A stretch of DNA of 64,000 bases from Linanthus parryae (lineage: Eukaryota; Streptophyta; Magnoliopsida; Ericales; Polemoniaceae): assembly GCA_023055425.1 (NCBI GenBank), contig JALGPY010000002.1, forward strand, positions 50,119,321 through 50,183,320, read 5' to 3'. The position numbers and the translations under genes were made by a program. The notes under the pieces are model-generated. The model saw nothing but the letters and a program-made list of their open reading frames with translations, did no database searches and was not told the DNA's origin. Positions 60,497 to 64,000 of this stretch are shown here, piece by piece (within the stretch, counting starts at the first letter, position 1; the number at the start of each line of letters is the position of its first letter).

Positions 60497-63241
60497 GTAT
60501 GGTTTCCTCCGTAGGTTTATTTCGGATATATTCTTTAATTGTCCTTTCAATTCTTCTTAACGAAATACAATAAGGTATGCTATATATTGTTCCATGGATT
60601 TGTTTTTGTGCATTGAATTTTGTCTATGTTGAGTCCGGATTGGTGTGAAATTTGGCGTTTGGTCTTCAGACTCATACTCGTTGGTTAGAACACTGGTAAA
60701 CCTAATCCGACTGTTTTGGGGGCCTTTTTGGTTAGAACAAATCATATGCAAGCTGCTTCGGTGACTGAGCAATTCCTTGTTTGATCAGCAGTAGCAACTT
60801 CGGTGACTGACGAATTCCCTGTTGTATCCAAAAAAGGGGTGTAATGTTGTAGTCAATTCTTCCAATTTCGATTAGCAGCTCAAGCAAGTAAACAATGAAA
60901 CTTACCTTCTGAGCAACTCCATGTTTGATCAGCACCCACCAAGGGAGTCTGCTCATAATCACTCTCAGCCACCTCTACTTCTCTTATTTAAGCAATCCAG
61001 ACGCAAAATATTGGATGAAGCTAAGATCACTCTACCAAAGAAGAATATAACTACTCAATATCAACAACTGTGATATGTTTTAAGTTGAAAATATGCACAT
61101 GATCAAATCTCAAACAATGTGCTGCTCATTTAGCTCACAAAGTAAGCAGTTTCTCAAAACTTCAGCTTTTGAAACATCCAACGAGTCTCATTGTATAGAT
61201 TATTTTAAACTGATTATTTAAATTAGCAATTCATACGAAATACGGTAGAAGTCATTACAGAGCTTTAATGAAATCCTCCTCATGTTTTTTATTTTCTAAT
61301 AGCAGTTGTGTGACGAGGGCTCAGAGAAAAGAGGACAAAGAAGTGAAAAGAAGAAAGCATCGTGGTCATATTAAACGGGAAGTATAACTTAAGTTGCAAT
61401 GATTATTTAATCATTAGCATTAATGGTCCTAGAAAGGATACATGTCCCTTACTCCTCATCATGTCCTGCTTTCCATATTTAACCCATAAGTTTCAGGAAA
61501 GTGCTCTGCCTGCAAGGTATTAAAATTTCCTCCCATGTTACAGTATCTACTTGAAAACTATTTTTTCTTTCCTTTAAGATTCAAGCTATTATTTCCATGG
61601 AGAAAGAAGCAAATTTAAAGCTGTGAAAAACAAACGCCGCCTATACAAAAAAACCCTATAGGTAAAAATCTTAGAGATATGCACTTATGATAGGTAAACT
61701 TCAGAGGAGTTGAGGATATTGGTATTACCTTTCCTCTTTTGCAATGAATTGGAAGAGGGCGGTTCTTTAAGTCTGTATGTAAAACGCGTGAAACACAAAG
61801 ATCAAGGTATACAAAGTAAAAATAAATTAACTATGAAGTTGGAGTTTTGCTCGTACCTAAGACTACTTTCAGTGCTGAATGGATTTTATGTCCTGGAATG
61901 TTGATAAAACGCTCCTGGCAACAATGATGGTAATCAGATAAAACGACAATAAAGATGGTGATCACATTTGAAGCACAATCCATTGTAACAGACTATTCAA
62001 ATTGCAGTGTTTGTAATGAAGCTCGCATGACATAGCACACAGCCAGGAGATAACGCAATCCACAATTTCCATTCTCCACAATCCACATTTACAAACATAT
62101 AAAAATGTGTGCTCTATACTTTCAGTTCTTGCAGCATTGATGCAAACCTATCTGCAGTAATGATTTGAGTTACGAATGGTGTAACCAATTCAAAACTACC
62201 TTGTCCTTTGCAGATAATAATGTTGTGTGGCACCAAAAAAAACCACCTAATCCAATGTCTATACCTGCAAAAGCATTAGTGGTGCTCCATTATGTGTTTT
62301 TATTAGGGCATGTGATGGATATAGATAGTGACCTCAGAGATATGGTCTCGCTATAATAAGAACCAGACAGAGTCCTCGTTTGATGAGAAAAATTAAGAGA
62401 GATTATAACATTGTGATCTTAATTTCAGTTTTTTTCCTAGACAGTTATACTATAACGATTAGGGTATGAATTTGCCAGGCTGAGCTAAATTACGAGATAT
62501 TACTATATTGTAATCTTAATTTTGATTTTTTTTCTTACAAATTTGTATATTATCACAATCGGGATCCGAGTTTGCCACAACAATACCTGAGTTTATTAAT
62601 AATGAGGAGCTAGAAGGCAGGAAAACATAGGACAAAGGGACATACCACATCAAGACGACCTTACAAATCTTCCCACAAAACAGTCTAAGGTTTGATAAAT
62701 TGTTTGGTATCAGCTGGAAATCTGAAAATCGGCTGAAATAATTCTGGGTGAAAAATCCAGCTGAACTAAAAATCAAAATCCGTCGGCTATGAGCTAAACT
62801 TGTAGATTGTCAATTTGATCCATTAGACAAAATTGAAAGATTTATAACAGAAATTTCTTGAATACACCAACTTATAATGAACTATGATCATGCTAATGTC
62901 AAAAACAAAATAAAATTATTTTTCTGATATTTTTAGCTGCCTAATCCCCAATATTGGAGATTCAACAATTGTACTGAGATTTTTTTAATATGCAGATTTT
63001 CAGATTCAATTTTGGTGTCATGAGTCATAACAAACGGAATTAAACAAAAAGAACCATTTTTTATCGAAACTTATTAAAACCGTGGTTCCCATACATGCAA
63101 CGATAAACTTCAAACAGAGGCTCAAACAAACAAAAAAGAGAAATCATTTAGATTAAGACAAGCCCCTACCATGCAGAATATACAGATACACTTACGGTTT
63201 TGCGAAGGTTAACATGTCGAAGGTAAGCACCAAACATGCCA
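60497..63241. other. Unclassified sequence
   Basis: 2.7 kb of AT-rich sequence. Short open frames (for example 61710-61904 and 62165-62356) show no family motif. I see no element termini or long repeats here. Confidence 0.4.
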
Positions 63242-63330
63242 TCAAGTCAACTCCTCTGAAGAAGCATTGCTAGCTGTTTCACCAATTTCATTTACTGTTA
63301 CCTCTACCTGCCTAGCTCCTGCGACATGCT
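63242..63330 (-). CDS. Possible terminal exon, unrecognised
   Basis: The minus strand reads VEVTVNEIGETASNASSEELT then a stop at 63242-63244, preceded by several possible AG acceptors (63310-63330). Composition is protein-like, but the exon is short and the family unknown. Confidence 0.25.
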
Positions 63331-64000
63331 TCCAGTTGTATACGTCAAAAGAATAGAATTAGCATCCGCTCAGTGTAATAAACAACAAAGATGTTATAAC
63401 ATATCTAGATGATAAAAGGTGTAAAACCAATAGTATATGCTTGAGGAAATCAAGGCGATAGTTTATTAGAGTCGGGATTTTTTTTCAACTGATGTTATAG
63501 ACAATTGAAATTTACAACGGTTACATGGAACTTAATCATGTAACTCCAAATAAAACCTGACTTTCTATATTACATAATCAACCTATAAAGACTGTCCCTT
63601 ACTTTACTTTTAGTGAAATAGTAGTTGTGGCACACGCAGGAGCAGATTTTGTTTTAATTGATGGGAAGAGATTCAAATCCACGAGTAAGTTGCCATTTTT
63701 TGTTGCCAGATGATTACGAACAGAAAACAACATACTTAAAACATTAAATTGTTTACAAAACTGTTGTAGAAAACAAAGAGATGCATAAAGAGAAACAAAG
63801 TTTTATTCGGCATCATTTGTAACACCCTAATGCAAATCAGAAGCCCGTGAATCCAGATCTCATTTGCTTGTAGCACGAGAAACCTACATCCCACAAGTTT
63901 CTCCAACTTCTGAAATATGGAAAAAAGGCCGACGATCAAACAAATGTGCACTTTTACCTAAGAGGTTACCGAAATTCAGCTCACATTCTTAACCTTGGGA
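63331..64000. other. Unclassified sequence to the window end
   Basis: 670 bases. A minus-strand open frame at 63951-63736 is probably spurious. No other signal. Confidence 0.35.

Overview
This is a stretch of nuclear genome from a flowering plant, AT-rich and built almost entirely of nested transposable elements. The evidence is the set of lineages present: MuDR-like (MULE), Angela-type and Sirevirus-type Ty1/copia, L1-type LINEs, a CACTA/En-Spm element with plant-specific companion genes, hAT-like miniature elements and Helitron ends. The species cannot be told from the sequence. No conserved single-copy host gene was recognised with confidence; short coding-like fragments lie at the right end (59.7-63.4 kb).

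Layout. 1-18.3 kb: two closely related MULEs sit head to head (left copy on the minus strand and cut by the window start, right copy on the plus strand) around a 1.7-kb spacer holding a tRNA-related SINE-like head and a hAT-like miniature element. The right MULE is split by a complete Angela-type copia element (8339-16757, target duplication TTAAA). 18.3-24.5 kb: a possible small MITE, a short LINE-type retroposon with a 17-bp target duplication, and a decayed LINE 5' half. 24.5-36.6 kb: a Sirevirus-like copia element that carries two solo LTRs, one in pol and one near its 3' end. 36.6-46.4 kb: a long decayed L1-type LINE on the minus strand, interrupted by a 3,087-bp solo LTR flanked by GAAAA. 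46.8-47.6 kb: a hAT-like miniature element with a perfect 8-bp duplication. 48.5, 49.2 and 59.4 kb: three Helitron 3' termini, all in the same orientation. 49.7-57.9 kb: a complete CACTA element (TTT duplication) with two divergent genes. 58.6 kb: a short tandem repeat. 59.4-64 kb: mostly unclassified sequence with coding fragments, possibly Helitron-captured.

How the parts relate. Almost every transposase and polymerase gene here is broken. The one structurally clean gene is the six-exon companion gene of the CACTA element (362 codons, every intron GT-AG, every junction in phase), although its TNP2-type transposase partner survives only as a C-terminal piece. The most interesting arrangement is the inverted MULE pair. 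A read-through transcript could fold into a hairpin of about 2.7 kb before the copia interruption, resembling in principle the maize Mu killer locus, which silences MuDR through small RNAs. Nesting gives relative ages: the Angela element is younger than the right MULE, both solo LTRs are younger than the Sirevirus, and the 3-kb solo LTR is younger than the LINE.
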